Part shown: in pieces, positions 15,091 to 21,764 of the stretch
Layout of the letters: every line of letters begins with the position of its first letter
Numbering within the stretch: the first letter of the stretch is position 1
Source of the DNA: UBA9732 sp963615565
GTDB lineage: Bacteria; Spirochaetota; Spirochaetia; Sphaerochaetales; Sphaerochaetaceae
DNA: 24,606 bases
Direction: 5' to 3'
Assembly (NCBI GenBank): GCA_963615565.1
Contig: CAVEGR010000128.1
Coordinates: 1 to 24,606 of the forward strand
Position numbers and translations under genes: made by a program
Notes under the pieces: model-generated
The model's input: the letters and a program-made list of their open reading frames with translations, nothing else
Databases searched by the model: none
Told to the model about the DNA's origin: nothing

Positions 15091-16671
15091 ATGGAGAAAG
15101 AAACACAAATTGAAGAAACTTTAAGAGATACTGCTCAGAGATACTTTGGCATTAGCATGTTAAAGCCTTTTCAAATTTTGGTCATGCAACGAATTTTAGA
15201 ACAAGATGAAGGCGCTTTTGTAAGGCATCAGCTTGTAATTTTGCCTACAGGAACAGGGAAATCGGTATGTTTCTTGGTTCCAGCCATTTTATGTAAAGGC
15301 ATTACTGTAATTGTTTATCCGCTTTTAGCGTTGATGAATGACCAAAAGTCTAAACTAGAGGCTGGTGGAATATCATGTGTAGTCATTAGAGGTGGTCAAA
15401 CTAAAGAACAAAGGAATGCAATTTGGGACAAGATTAATTCTGGAACAAAAATTGTAATGACAACACCCGAGTCAATGTTGCAAAAAAGAGTTTTGTCACG
15501 CTTAAAAAAGTATAGGATTAGTCTTTTTGTCATTGATGAGGCTCACGTAATTGCACAATGGGGACAAGATTTTAGACCTCAATATTTTAACCTTAAAAAG
15601 GCTGTAATGGAGTTTATGCCAAAACAGGTGTTAGGATTCACTGCAACGGCATCGGAATTGACAATGCAGCTGATATTCAGACAGCTGTTTCCGTCTAAGC
15701 CACTAGTGGTGCGTGGCGATGCAGATAGGGAAAATATCGTGTATGGGGTGTATCCTACGTGGGATAGAACGCAAGCCGTGGTGGATATTTTGCGCACGTG
15801 CAAGAAGCCGGCGATTGTGTTTTGCAGGACTCGGCATGAAACACAACAAGTCTGTTATGATGCCTTGCGCGACTTAAGAGATCTCAAAATTCCAATCAAA
15901 TTCTATCATGCGGGGCTAACAAAACCGGAAAGAGAAATGCTGGAGAAGTGGTATATCTCAAGTATAAATGGTGTCCTAGTAACGACTTGCGCGTTTGGTA
16001 TGGGCATTGACGTTCGTTCAATTCGCACAGTAATTCACCATAAAGTTCCCGCCACGGTGGAGGAATACTTGCAGGAATCGGGACGCGCGGGCAGAGATGG
16101 AAAACTATCTGTGGCGTGGGTAATTAGGCTGCTTGGAGAAAAGCAGAAATCAAATCCCGTGGCAGCTATCTTTGAAGGGAACACATGCAGGCGTCAAGCG
16201 CTTTTGAGCGTGCTTGGCCAGTCCAAGACCAATTGCGTTGGTTGTGATGTTTGCTTAAATAACGTGCAAAAGACGGTTAATGGAGCAGAGACTTTAGAAA
16301 GGTTTGCTGGGCGATTTCCTTTTTCTTTTACCATTGAGATGGCTGCACAGCTTGTTGTTGGGACTGAAAATATCGCGGTGGTGGATTATGGAGGAAGACT
16401 GAATCCCTTTTATGGATCAATGAAAGATTGGAATTGTAGGAGGCTTAAGATTGCTATTAAATATGCCTGTGATGAGAAAATTACCAGACTTGGATATGTT
16501 GAGTTTATCAACAAGGGAAAATTACTGTACCGTACCGATATTTGGGTATATAATTTTATCGCTTGTGTTCTAAGGGGGCTGAATGATGGATATTGCTGGA
16601 TTGTACGGAAAAAACGCGAATTCACAGGAAGTGTTAGAAAGATTTTCCGCTTTAGAGAGAAAGCACGTTGA
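15091..16671 (+). CDS. RecQ-family ATP-dependent DNA helicase, short form
   Basis: A 526-residue superfamily 2 helicase. The RecQ motif 0 aromatic/Gln segment lies near residues 18-28, Walker A is LPTGTGKS (51-58), the DEAH box is in VIDEAHVIAQWGQDFRPQY, motif III is GFTATAS and motif VI is QESGRAGRDG. A zinc-binding Cys set follows (TCRRQ, then NCVGCDVCLNN). It is shorter than the about 600-residue bacterial RecQ and no HRDC domain is recognisable. Its last 29 residues are read from DNA that also encodes the start of galactokinase. The ATG at 15091 is preferred over a TTG at 15046; neither has a Shine-Dalgarno, only a T-rich tract. Part of the gene (about 15690-16130) looks more GC-rich than its neighbours. 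A role in recombination repair is inferred from family. Confidence 0.85.
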   Translation: MEKETQIEETLRDTAQRYFGISMLKPFQILVMQRILEQDEGAFVRHQLVILPTGTGKSVCFLVPAILCKGITVIVYPLLALMNDQKSKLEAGGISCVVIRGGQTKEQRNAIWDKINSGTKIVMTTPESMLQKRVLSRLKKYRISLFVIDEAHVIAQWGQDFRPQYFNLKKAVMEFMPKQVLGFTATASELTMQLIFRQLFPSKPLVVRGDADRENIVYGVYPTWDRTQAVVDILRTCKKPAIVFCRTRHETQQVCYDALRDLRDLKIPIKFYHAGLTKPEREMLEKWYISSINGVLVTTCAFGMGIDVRSIRTVIHHKVPATVEEYLQESGRAGRDGKLSVAWVIRLLGEKQKSNPVAAIFEGNTCRRQALLSVLGQSKTNCVGCDVCLNNVQKTVNGAETLERFAGRFPFSFTIEMAAQLVVGTENIAVVDYGGRLNPFYGSMKDWNCRRLKIAIKYACDEKITRLGYVEFINKGKLLYRTDIWVYNFIACVLRGLNDGYCWIVRKKREFTGSVRKIFRFREKAR

Positions 16672-17845
16672 ACTTTTTGGAACTATGCCTGAGGCTATCT
16701 TTTCAACCTCGGGAAGAACTGAGCTTGGTGGAAATCACACAGATCACAACAATGGACGTGTTATTGCTGGTTCTATCAATTTAGATACATTAGCAGCTGT
16801 TCATGAGGTAATGGATTACACTGTAACGTTCATTAGTGAGGGATATTCTCCTATTTGTGTTGATATTTCTGATTTAAGTGTAAATCCAGCAGAATTTGGA
16901 ACAACAGAATCCTTAATCAGGGGTGTTGCCGCTGCCTTTGTTAAACGTGGTGGGTGCCTTGGTGGTTTTGCTGCGAATGTTACATCAAATGTTTTTAAAG
17001 GCTCAGGCTTAAGCAGTTCTGCTGCTATTGAAGTGTTAATTGGTACAATTTTCAACTCTTTGTTTAATTCCGATAAATTCTCTACCACTGAACTTGCCAT
17101 TATAGGGCAAGAGGCTGAGAACATTTATTTTGGAAAACCAAGTGGTCTTATGGATCAAGTTGCTTGTGCAAATGGAGGTATTGTTGGCATTGATTTTTAT
17201 AATACTTCAAATCCTATAATAACTCCTATATCAATAGACTTTACAGATTATGGTTTTGACTATGTAATTGTAAATACTGGTGGCAATCATGCAGACTTAA
17301 CTGCTGACTATGCCTCAATACCTTCAGAAATGAAAGCTGTTGCCAAATTTTTTGGTAAAGAAGTCCTAAGAGAAGTAGATCCCAAAACATTCTTAGATAA
17401 TGTTGTAGAATTAAGACATTATCTTAAAAATGATAGAGCTATTCTAAGAGCATACCATTTCTTTAGAGAAGATGCTTGTGTTGAAAAAATGTTATCTGCT
17501 TTGTCTTCTTGTGATTTTAAGGCATATCTTGCTTTGGTCATGGAAAGTGGTCAATCTTCTTTCAATTATTTGCAAAATCTTTTTGCACCAAGAAATGCGT
17601 CTGAACAAGGAATTTCTTTGGCTTATGCTTGGTCAAATATTTTCTTTGAGAAATTTGGGTTAGTTCATGGAAATTCTTATAATGGTGCTTTCAGAGTACA
17701 AGGTGGGGGTTTTGCAGGAACTATTGAAACATATATTCCATTAGATAAGACAGACGCCTACATTACTCATATGGAAAGTCTTTTTGGCAAAGACTGCTGT
17801 GTGAAACTTGCAATCAGGAAGCTACCTACTATGAGGGTTAAATAA
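16583..17845 (+). CDS. galK: Galactokinase
   Basis: A 420-residue GHMP-family kinase phosphorylating galactose to galactose-1-phosphate in the Leloir pathway. The galactokinase signature GRTELGGNHTDHNNG lies at about 44-58. The GHMP ATP-binding motif is KGSGLSSSAAIE at about 140, and the C-terminal motif 3 is VQGGGFAGTIE. Its start lies inside the 3' end of the RecQ-like gene in another frame (89-bp overlap). The start is well supported because AAGGGGG at 16572-16578 precedes two successive ATGs (16583 and 16586); spacing slightly favours the second, which would shorten the protein by one Met. Other gal genes are not in the window. Coupling to the helicase looks incidental. Confidence 0.94.
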   Translation: MMDIAGLYGKNANSQEVLERFSALERKHVELFGTMPEAIFSTSGRTELGGNHTDHNNGRVIAGSINLDTLAAVHEVMDYTVTFISEGYSPICVDISDLSVNPAEFGTTESLIRGVAAAFVKRGGCLGGFAANVTSNVFKGSGLSSSAAIEVLIGTIFNSLFNSDKFSTTELAIIGQEAENIYFGKPSGLMDQVACANGGIVGIDFYNTSNPIITPISIDFTDYGFDYVIVNTGGNHADLTADYASIPSEMKAVAKFFGKEVLREVDPKTFLDNVVELRHYLKNDRAILRAYHFFREDACVEKMLSALSSCDFKAYLALVMESGQSSFNYLQNLFAPRNASEQGISLAYAWSNIFFEKFGLVHGNSYNGAFRVQGGGFAGTIETYIPLDKTDAYITHMESLFGKDCCVKLAIRKLPTMRVK

Positions 17846-17877
17846 GAGAGATGGTGTGTGAGTTTAAGTGAAGAGTG

Positions 17878-17945
17878 CATGTGAGCGCAGAGTACATGTG
17901 AGTGCAGAGTACATGTGAGTGCAGAGTACATGTGAGTGCAGGAAA
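17878..17945. repeat. 17-bp tandem repeat, four copies
   Basis: CATGTGAGTGCAGAGTA and close variants start at 17878, 17895, 17912 and 17929. Copy 1 has one substitution and copy 4 diverges at its last three bases. Degenerate copies seem to flank the array. It lies just after the galK stop and before the shared terminator. The period is not a multiple of three and no gene is supported here. Confidence 0.9.
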
Positions 17946-17965
17946 GCATATATGAGTGAATATGT

Positions 17966-17995
17966 AAAAAAAGGGACTCCTTTGTTTAGGAGTCC
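17966..17995 (-). terminator. Intrinsic terminator of rpmB (may also serve galK)
   Basis: GGACTCCT (17974-17981) and AGGAGTCC (17988-17995) pair perfectly around a 6-nt loop. Read leftward, the stem is followed by CC and then seven T (17966-17972), the classical arrangement for rpmB. In the galK direction only ATTCTTACT follows, so termination there would be weaker. Confidence 0.85.
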
Positions 17996-18032
17996 ATTCT
18001 TACTGGTATAACTAAATTATATAAATATAAAA

Positions 18033-18263
18033 TTATACGAGCTTCTGAATCTTTCCAGCTCTGAGGCATCTTGTGCAAACTTTAATTGTTCTTGGTGTTC
18101 CGTCAATCAATGTCTTAACAGAAACAACATTTGGTTTGAAAACTCTTTTGGTGGTAACACCTATATGCTGACCAACACCACCCTTCTTCTTTGGCTGACC
18201 TTTTCTTGTAACTACGTTACCAGCAATTGTACCTTTTCCACAAATCTCACATCTACGTGCCAT
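18033..18263 (-). CDS. rpmB: 50S ribosomal protein L28 (zinc-ribbon form)
   Basis: A 76-residue large-subunit protein. The N-terminal MARRCEICGKGTIAGN is the L28 signature. CEIC near the start and CTRC near the C-terminus provide four Cys for a zinc ribbon, so this is the C+ form rather than the Cys-less paralogue used under zinc limitation. Basic residues are abundant and the length is standard. AGGTGG lies 8 bp before the ATG on the minus strand. It is transcribed alone and ends at the hairpin 17966-17995. A perfect 15-bp palindrome upstream (18299-18313) may control it. Confidence 0.96.
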   Translation of the reverse strand: MARRCEICGKGTIAGNVVTRKGQPKKKGGVGQHIGVTTKRVFKPNVVSVKTLIDGTPRTIKVCTRCLRAGKIQKLV

Positions 18264-18298
18264 AATATATCCACCTTAAATAAGCATCAGTTGTAGTT

Positions 18299-18313
18299 CG
18301 TTGCAGTGCAACG
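18299..18313. promoter_or_regulatory. Perfect palindrome upstream of rpmB
   Basis: CGTTGCA-G-TGCAACG is exactly symmetric and lies 36 bp before the rpmB start codon. It could be an operator or a leader hairpin. The rpmB promoter itself is uncertain; TTTACA (minus strand, 18342-18347) is a possible -35 but no good -10 follows. Confidence 0.45.
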
Positions 18314-18400
18314 TATTGAAGTTATCAAATTATTCGGTTTATGTAAAGTGCTTTGCGTTTAAGAAACAAACTTATTATTTAGAAAAGGACATGAAACTTA

Positions 18401-18429
18401 TTGACCTAAAATTATCAATTGCGTATACT
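18401..18429 (+). promoter_or_regulatory. Promoter of tRNA-Pro
   Basis: TTGACC (18401-18406) and TATACT (18424-18429) are separated by exactly 17 bp and end 12 bp before the mature tRNA 5' end. This is the strongest promoter match in the window. Confidence 0.8.
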
Positions 18430-18441
18430 CCTCTAGTACAT

Positions 18442-18514
18442 CGGGGCGTTGCCTAGCGGCTATGGCACCTGCTTTGGGAGCAGGATATCGGAGGTTCGAG
18501 TCCTCTCGCCCCGA
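18442..18514 (+). tRNA. tRNA-Pro (anticodon UGG)
   Basis: The 73-nt cloverleaf folds completely: acceptor CGGGGCG with CGCCCCG plus discriminator A, D stem GCC/GGC, anticodon stem CCTGC/GCAGG with loop TTTGGGA (anticodon TGG at 18475-18477), and T stem GGAGG/CCTCT around TTCGAGT. The C1-G72 pair is a hallmark of tRNA-Pro. The CCA end is not encoded, so CCA-adding enzyme is needed. Confidence 0.95.
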
Positions 18515-18519
18515 AAACA

Positions 18520-18556
18520 AAAAGGTCTGCAGTTTATCTGTGGACCTTTTGTTTTT
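18520..18556 (+). terminator. Intrinsic terminator of tRNA-Pro
   Basis: AAAAGGTCTGCAG (18520-18532) pairs fully, including two G-U pairs, with CTGTGGACCTTTT (18538-18550) around TTTAT, followed by GTTTTT. It starts 5 bp after the tRNA. Confidence 0.88.
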
Positions 18557-18864
18557 AGGCGTCAGTGAGGACGAGAATCGAGCGATAGTCAAACGCGAAA
18601 CGTTGAGCGTTTGCAGCGAGGCGGCCCGTAGCCGGTCCTACAGAAGACCGGCGCAAGGGCGAGTCCTCTCGCCTAGGAAGGGGATGTGGACGTGGCCCGA
18701 AGGGCGAGTCCTCTCGCCTGAGTATGCGAAGAAGGGTGTAACACATGGAACACTGGGCATAACCACTACAAAATGGCCCACACTTACTACGACCATTACA
18801 AACACAAGACTGAGAACAAACACTACAACCATTACACTAGTAGTAGTAAACAGCCTAGGCGTCA
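18556..18864. other. GC-rich, hairpin-dense block of unknown nature, bounded by 9-bp direct repeats
   Basis: TAGGCGTCA occurs at 18556-18564 and again at 18856-18864, exactly 300 bp apart. The first half is strikingly GC-rich against its surroundings. It holds four perfect stem-loops: CAAACGC/GCGTTTG (18590-18613), GCCGGTC/GACCGGC (18631-18652) and GGCGAG-TCCT-CTCGCC twice (18658-18673 and 18703-18718). The second half is low-complexity, with ACTACRACCATTACA at 18786-18800 and 18822-18836 and a TAG triplet run. No credible gene is seen; an ORF reading through tRNA-Pro and this block has no ribosome binding site. It may be a mobile or repetitive element, or a structured RNA. Confidence 0.55.
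18655..18719. repeat. Two 20-bp direct repeats resembling the tRNA-Pro 3' end
   Basis: AAGGGCGAGTCCTCTCGCCT occurs at 18655-18674 and 18700-18719, a 45-bp period. Fourteen bases of it (CGAGTCCTCTCGCC) are identical to the T-arm and acceptor end of the adjacent tRNA-Pro gene. Confidence 0.85.
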
Positions 18865-18951
18865 ATTATTTTTGATTACTGACAAAAAGGCAAAAGAACA
18901 AAGACTTCTTATGTAGGAAAATGGAGCTGTAGAGCCAAACATAAGCTTTTT

Positions 18952-19145
18952 AGAATCAGTTTTTGGATCTATTTGAAGCAAAACTGTTTTTTTGCATCAT
19001 CTTTTGATTCTATTTGAAAGGAATGATCTTTCCAGAATCAATTTTTGAGTCTATTTAGAGCAAAACCTTTTTTTAGAATCAATTTTTGAGTCTATTTAAA
19101 AAGAATGCTCTTTTCAGAATCAATTTTTGGATTTGTAGAGCTCTA
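18952..19145. repeat. 41-bp tandem repeat, five copies
   Basis: The core AGAATCAATTTTTGAGTC and variants start at 18952, 18993, 19034, 19075 and 19116, always exactly 41 bp apart. A worn partial copy may precede at about 18911. T- and A-runs recur in each unit. There is no ORF and there are no unique spacers, so it is not a CRISPR array. It lies in the 825-bp gene-free stretch between tRNA-Pro and the TRIC-family gene. Confidence 0.88.
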
Positions 19146-19339
19146 GAGCTTTGAAATGGGCTAAGTTGGCAAGCCTTTCTCCTATTTCAGAGACATGCCA
19201 ACCTCCATTTACGTAAATAACATTAACAGTTTAAGCTAAATCTAACTCTGTTTTGATACGTACGTCCTAATTTTATTAGCTTTTCATCTGTTCCTTTAGG
19301 TGTTGGAAGTTTTTTGTTTTAAGTTTAAGCTAGGCATCA
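19146..19339. other. Intergenic stretch upstream of the TRIC-family gene
   Basis: Only weak structure is seen: GTTGGCA (19165-19171) inverse to TGCCAAC (19196-19202), and the direct repeat AGTTTAAGCTA at 19228-19238 and 19322-19332, the latter just before the start codon. No convincing promoter was found. Confidence 0.4.
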
Positions 19340-20008
19340 ATGAAGACGGATGTTTTAGTTTTATTTGATGTGTTTGGGACTTTTGTTTTTGCACTTTCAG
19401 GTGCAGCGAAGGCGATAAAAAAGAATATGGACTTTTTAGGGGTCATAGTTTTTTCTATAACTGTTGGATGTGCTGGAGGCATGATTAGGGATGTGCTCAT
19501 TGGTGCAGTGCCTGTTGCAGTTTATCAAAATAGTGTTTACATGGCTGTTGCCTTTGTTGCAGGCCTAGTGGTTTTTCTTATTGGCGAAAATGTCAGCGTT
19601 GATTCGTTACCAAATCATATTGTCTTCATAGACGCCATTGGACTTGGCTTTTTCACGGCTCTTGGATGTGAAAAAGCAGCCTCCTACTCTATTGTTCCAG
19701 TGGGAATCTTATTCTCAGGGGTATTGTCAGCCGTTGGAGGTGGTGTTTTAAGAGATATATTTGCAAAGGAAGTTCCAATGGTCTTCACTTCAGACTTTTA
19801 TGCATCTGCAAGTATTTTGGGAGCATTGCTTTACTTGCTTCTCAGATATTTTGGCATAGACTCTTCAATTAACATTTGGGTTACGGCCTTTTTCACAATT
19901 GCAACAAGAATACTGGGCTACAAACTACATTTAAGCCTACCTGTCGCCCACCAAGGCCACCATGAAAGCCAAGGCCACCATGAAAGCCAAGGCCACCACG
20001 AGAGATGA
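19340..20008 (+). CDS. TRIC-family (UPF0126/YadS-like) cation channel protein with His-rich tail
   Basis: A 222-residue inner-membrane protein with about seven spans arranged as two homologous halves. Each half has the Gly-rich helix-breaking motif: GCAGGMIRDVL (about 48-58) and GGGVLRDIF (about 132-140). This is the prokaryotic TRIC/UPF0126 pattern; family members conduct K+ or other monovalent cations, while some are annotated as Gly transporters, so substrate is open. The last 20 residues are three copies of QGHHE(S/R), encoded by an 18-bp tandem repeat, giving a His-rich cytoplasmic or periplasmic tail not expected in the family. The start has only a weak ribosome binding site (CTAGG). 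The gene is convergent with lysS and shares a bidirectional terminator. Confidence 0.85.
   Translation: MKTDVLVLFDVFGTFVFALSGAAKAIKKNMDFLGVIVFSITVGCAGGMIRDVLIGAVPVAVYQNSVYMAVAFVAGLVVFLIGENVSVDSLPNHIVFIDAIGLGFFTALGCEKAASYSIVPVGILFSGVLSAVGGGVLRDIFAKEVPMVFTSDFYASASILGALLYLLLRYFGIDSSINIWVTAFFTIATRILGYKLHLSLPVAHQGHHESQGHHESQGHHER
19952..20005 (+). repeat. 18-bp in-frame tandem repeat coding the His-rich tail
   Basis: CAAGGCCACCATGAAAGC occurs exactly at 19952-19969 and 19970-19987, with a diverged third copy at 19988-20005 just before the TGA. Copy-number change would keep the frame and alter the number of His pairs. Confidence 0.92.
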
Positions 20009-20021
20009 GACAACACCGATA

Positions 20022-20062
20022 AAAAATAGCCACTAGCGCAACGCCAGTGGCCAAATGATTTT
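20022..20062. terminator. Bidirectional terminator between the TRIC-family gene and lysS
   Basis: GCCACTAGCG (20029-20038) pairs with CGCCAGTGGC (20042-20051) around CAA, with one mismatch. Leftward (lysS) it is followed by TATTTTTT; rightward by a T6 run seven bases on. The two convergent genes end on either side. Confidence 0.82.
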
Positions 20063-20082
20063 TTGTAAAAGCCTCTAAAATC

Positions 20083-21651
20083 TTAGTATCTTTCTAGCAA
20101 GGAGAGAACTTTGTCCTTTCCTATTGTTTTCATAAAGCCTGCAAGCTTGGGTCCTTTCTCTTTGCCAATAAGGATACGATAGACTGCTGTAAACAAGACT
20201 GTAGTTTCCACTTCAGCTTCTGCAGCTGCGTCGTAAATGCGCTGGGCCAAGTCTTTTTCTTCGTCACTGTCCCAAGTTAAAACCTTGGAAGCAAGAACAC
20301 GGACAACTTTCTGCTCATCAGAACTAAGTTCAACTAAAGGTGAATCCACTGTGGCAATTGCAAATCTGAAATCATCTGGAGAGAATGTAGTAATCCAGTT
20401 CCATGCACAGAGACATCGGGCTTTAAGCCTATCTAGTTGGTCAGGTTGAACGTCTGGGAGAGTTGATATGACCTTTTCAATGTTGCCACCATGAATTTGA
20501 AGGAGGTTGCACAGATGTCTGAAAGGAATCTGATAGCCCGGGGATGTAGGAATTGCACCAACCTGAGAGAGTTCATAAACACGGCGCTCCATTGCAAGCT
20601 TCTTCTCGTTGCAAGGAAGCAGGCCAAAGTACCTGCGTTCACAGTTGTCGTAATCCTCATAAATCTTTAAGACGTCTAGGTCAAAGGAGATTGCAAACTC
20701 CGTGTTAGGTCTCGTTGACGCAAAGAGATATCTTGTAATCTCAGGAGTGTAGACCTCAAGGACATCGCCAAGAGAGATGACTTCACCGCTTGAAGAAGAA
20801 ATCTTACCACCTCTGCCCTTGATGGAAATAAAATCGTACTGGAAGCTAACTGGTGCATGGCCACCAAATAACTCAACAACCTGCTTGGAAGTATCAAAAC
20901 TTCCGCCTTGAGAGTGGTGATCTTTACCAGCTGGCTCAAAGTCTACGCCCTCGTAAACCCAACGCATTGGCCAGTCAACACGCCAGTGAAGCTTTGCATA
21001 TGGAGTTGTTCTCAAGTCAATTGTCTCTTCCTTGCCAAGTTCATCGTCCCTGTAGGTGATGCCATACTCGCCATCCCAAGATAGGATTGTTGTAGTGTCT
21101 TTGTCTGTGAAAGAGCTGAAAACTGCAATTGGCCACCAAGAATCGTCTAAGGGCTCTGTTCTATACTGGTTGAGAATATCTATGATCTGCTGTTTGCACT
21201 CAAGAGCCTTTTTCATTTGCTCTGCATAAAGGCTGCTTCTATAGCGCTGTGCTTGATAGAGATACTCAGGATAAATTCCAACTAAAGGGAGTTTCTCTTC
21301 TACATCTATTTCGTTGCCACGAGCGTAATTATCTGCCCGTCCTGTGGTGTCAGGAACAAGAGTAATTGGCTTACGGAGATAGGTTGCTAAAAGCTCTGGC
21401 TGAGGCATATTTTTTGGAACTTTTCTGAAAACATCGTAGTCATCCCATGAATAGATGAACCTCACCTTGTGCCCTTTTTCTCTAAGTGCTCTGACAAGAA
21501 GATCTACCGATATAATTTCACGGAAATTGCCAATGTGAACTGTACCAGAAGGAGTAATTCCTGATGCACAAGTATAAACATCCTTTGGTCCCTTTTCTCT
21601 AATGATGCGGTCAGCGTAAATATCCGCCCAATGAACTGATTGCTGTTCCAT
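20083..21651 (-). CDS. lysS: Lysyl-tRNA synthetase, class I
   Basis: A 522-residue class I (Rossmann-fold) LysRS that charges tRNA-Lys. The HIGH-type motif is HIGN at 39-42 (SGITPSGTVHIGNFRE). The KMSKS-type motif is KISSSSG at about 280-286, and a helical anticodon-binding region forms the C-terminal third. Most bacteria use the unrelated class II enzyme; class I forms are typical of archaea, spirochaetes and some alphaproteobacteria, so this gene supports a spirochaete origin. Length is normal. AAGGAC lies 7 bp before the ATG on the minus strand. A promoter at 21684-21712 overlaps the terminator of the upstream outer-membrane-protein gene. Confidence 0.96.
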   Translation of the reverse strand: MEQQSVHWADIYADRIIREKGPKDVYTCASGITPSGTVHIGNFREIISVDLLVRALREKGHKVRFIYSWDDYDVFRKVPKNMPQPELLATYLRKPITLVPDTTGRADNYARGNEIDVEEKLPLVGIYPEYLYQAQRYRSSLYAEQMKKALECKQQIIDILNQYRTEPLDDSWWPIAVFSSFTDKDTTTILSWDGEYGITYRDDELGKEETIDLRTTPYAKLHWRVDWPMRWVYEGVDFEPAGKDHHSQGGSFDTSKQVVELFGGHAPVSFQYDFISIKGRGGKISSSSGEVISLGDVLEVYTPEITRYLFASTRPNTEFAISFDLDVLKIYEDYDNCERRYFGLLPCNEKKLAMERRVYELSQVGAIPTSPGYQIPFRHLCNLLQIHGGNIEKVISTLPDVQPDQLDRLKARCLCAWNWITTFSPDDFRFAIATVDSPLVELSSDEQKVVRVLASKVLTWDSDEEKDLAQRIYDAAAEAEVETTVLFTAVYRILIGKEKGPKLAGFMKTIGKDKVLSLLERY

Positions 21652-21683
21652 TTATTACGTCCTTAATCTCGTTGTATTTAAGG

Positions 21684-21712
21684 AGTATATAAGAAACCCC
21701 CAAGAATAACAA
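21684..21712 (-). promoter_or_regulatory. Promoter of lysS
   Basis: On the minus strand TTGTTA (21707-21712) and TATACT (21684-21689) are 17 bp apart, about 30 bp before the start codon. The -35 sits in the loop of the terminator hairpin of the preceding gene. Confidence 0.6.
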
Positions 21713-21724
21713 TTATCTTGAGGG
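21691..21724 (-). terminator. Terminator of the first outer-membrane-protein gene
   Basis: On the minus strand CCCTCAAGA (21716-21724) pairs with TCTTGGGGG (21697-21705, one G-U), followed by TTTCTT. It is moderate in strength, 40 bp after the stop codon. Confidence 0.6.
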
Positions 21725-21764
21725 TATTACAAAAATCTCCACTGTTTATCAAAATCCTGTTTTA

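Noticed and set aside
17767..17949. 60-codon minus-strand ORF over the 17-bp repeats
   Set aside because: It is generated by the tandem repeat and overlaps the end of galK; no start signal.
18556..18864. Classical insertion sequence or MITE
   Set aside because: The ends inside the 9-bp direct repeats are not inverse copies of each other and no transposase is encoded, so only an unclassified block is reported.
18462..18875. 137-codon plus-strand ORF starting inside tRNA-Pro
   Set aside because: It starts within the tRNA, crosses a terminator and repeats, has no ribosome binding site and gives low-complexity protein.
18952..19145. CRISPR array
   Set aside because: Units are contiguous 41-bp degenerate repeats without unique spacers, and no cas genes are nearby.
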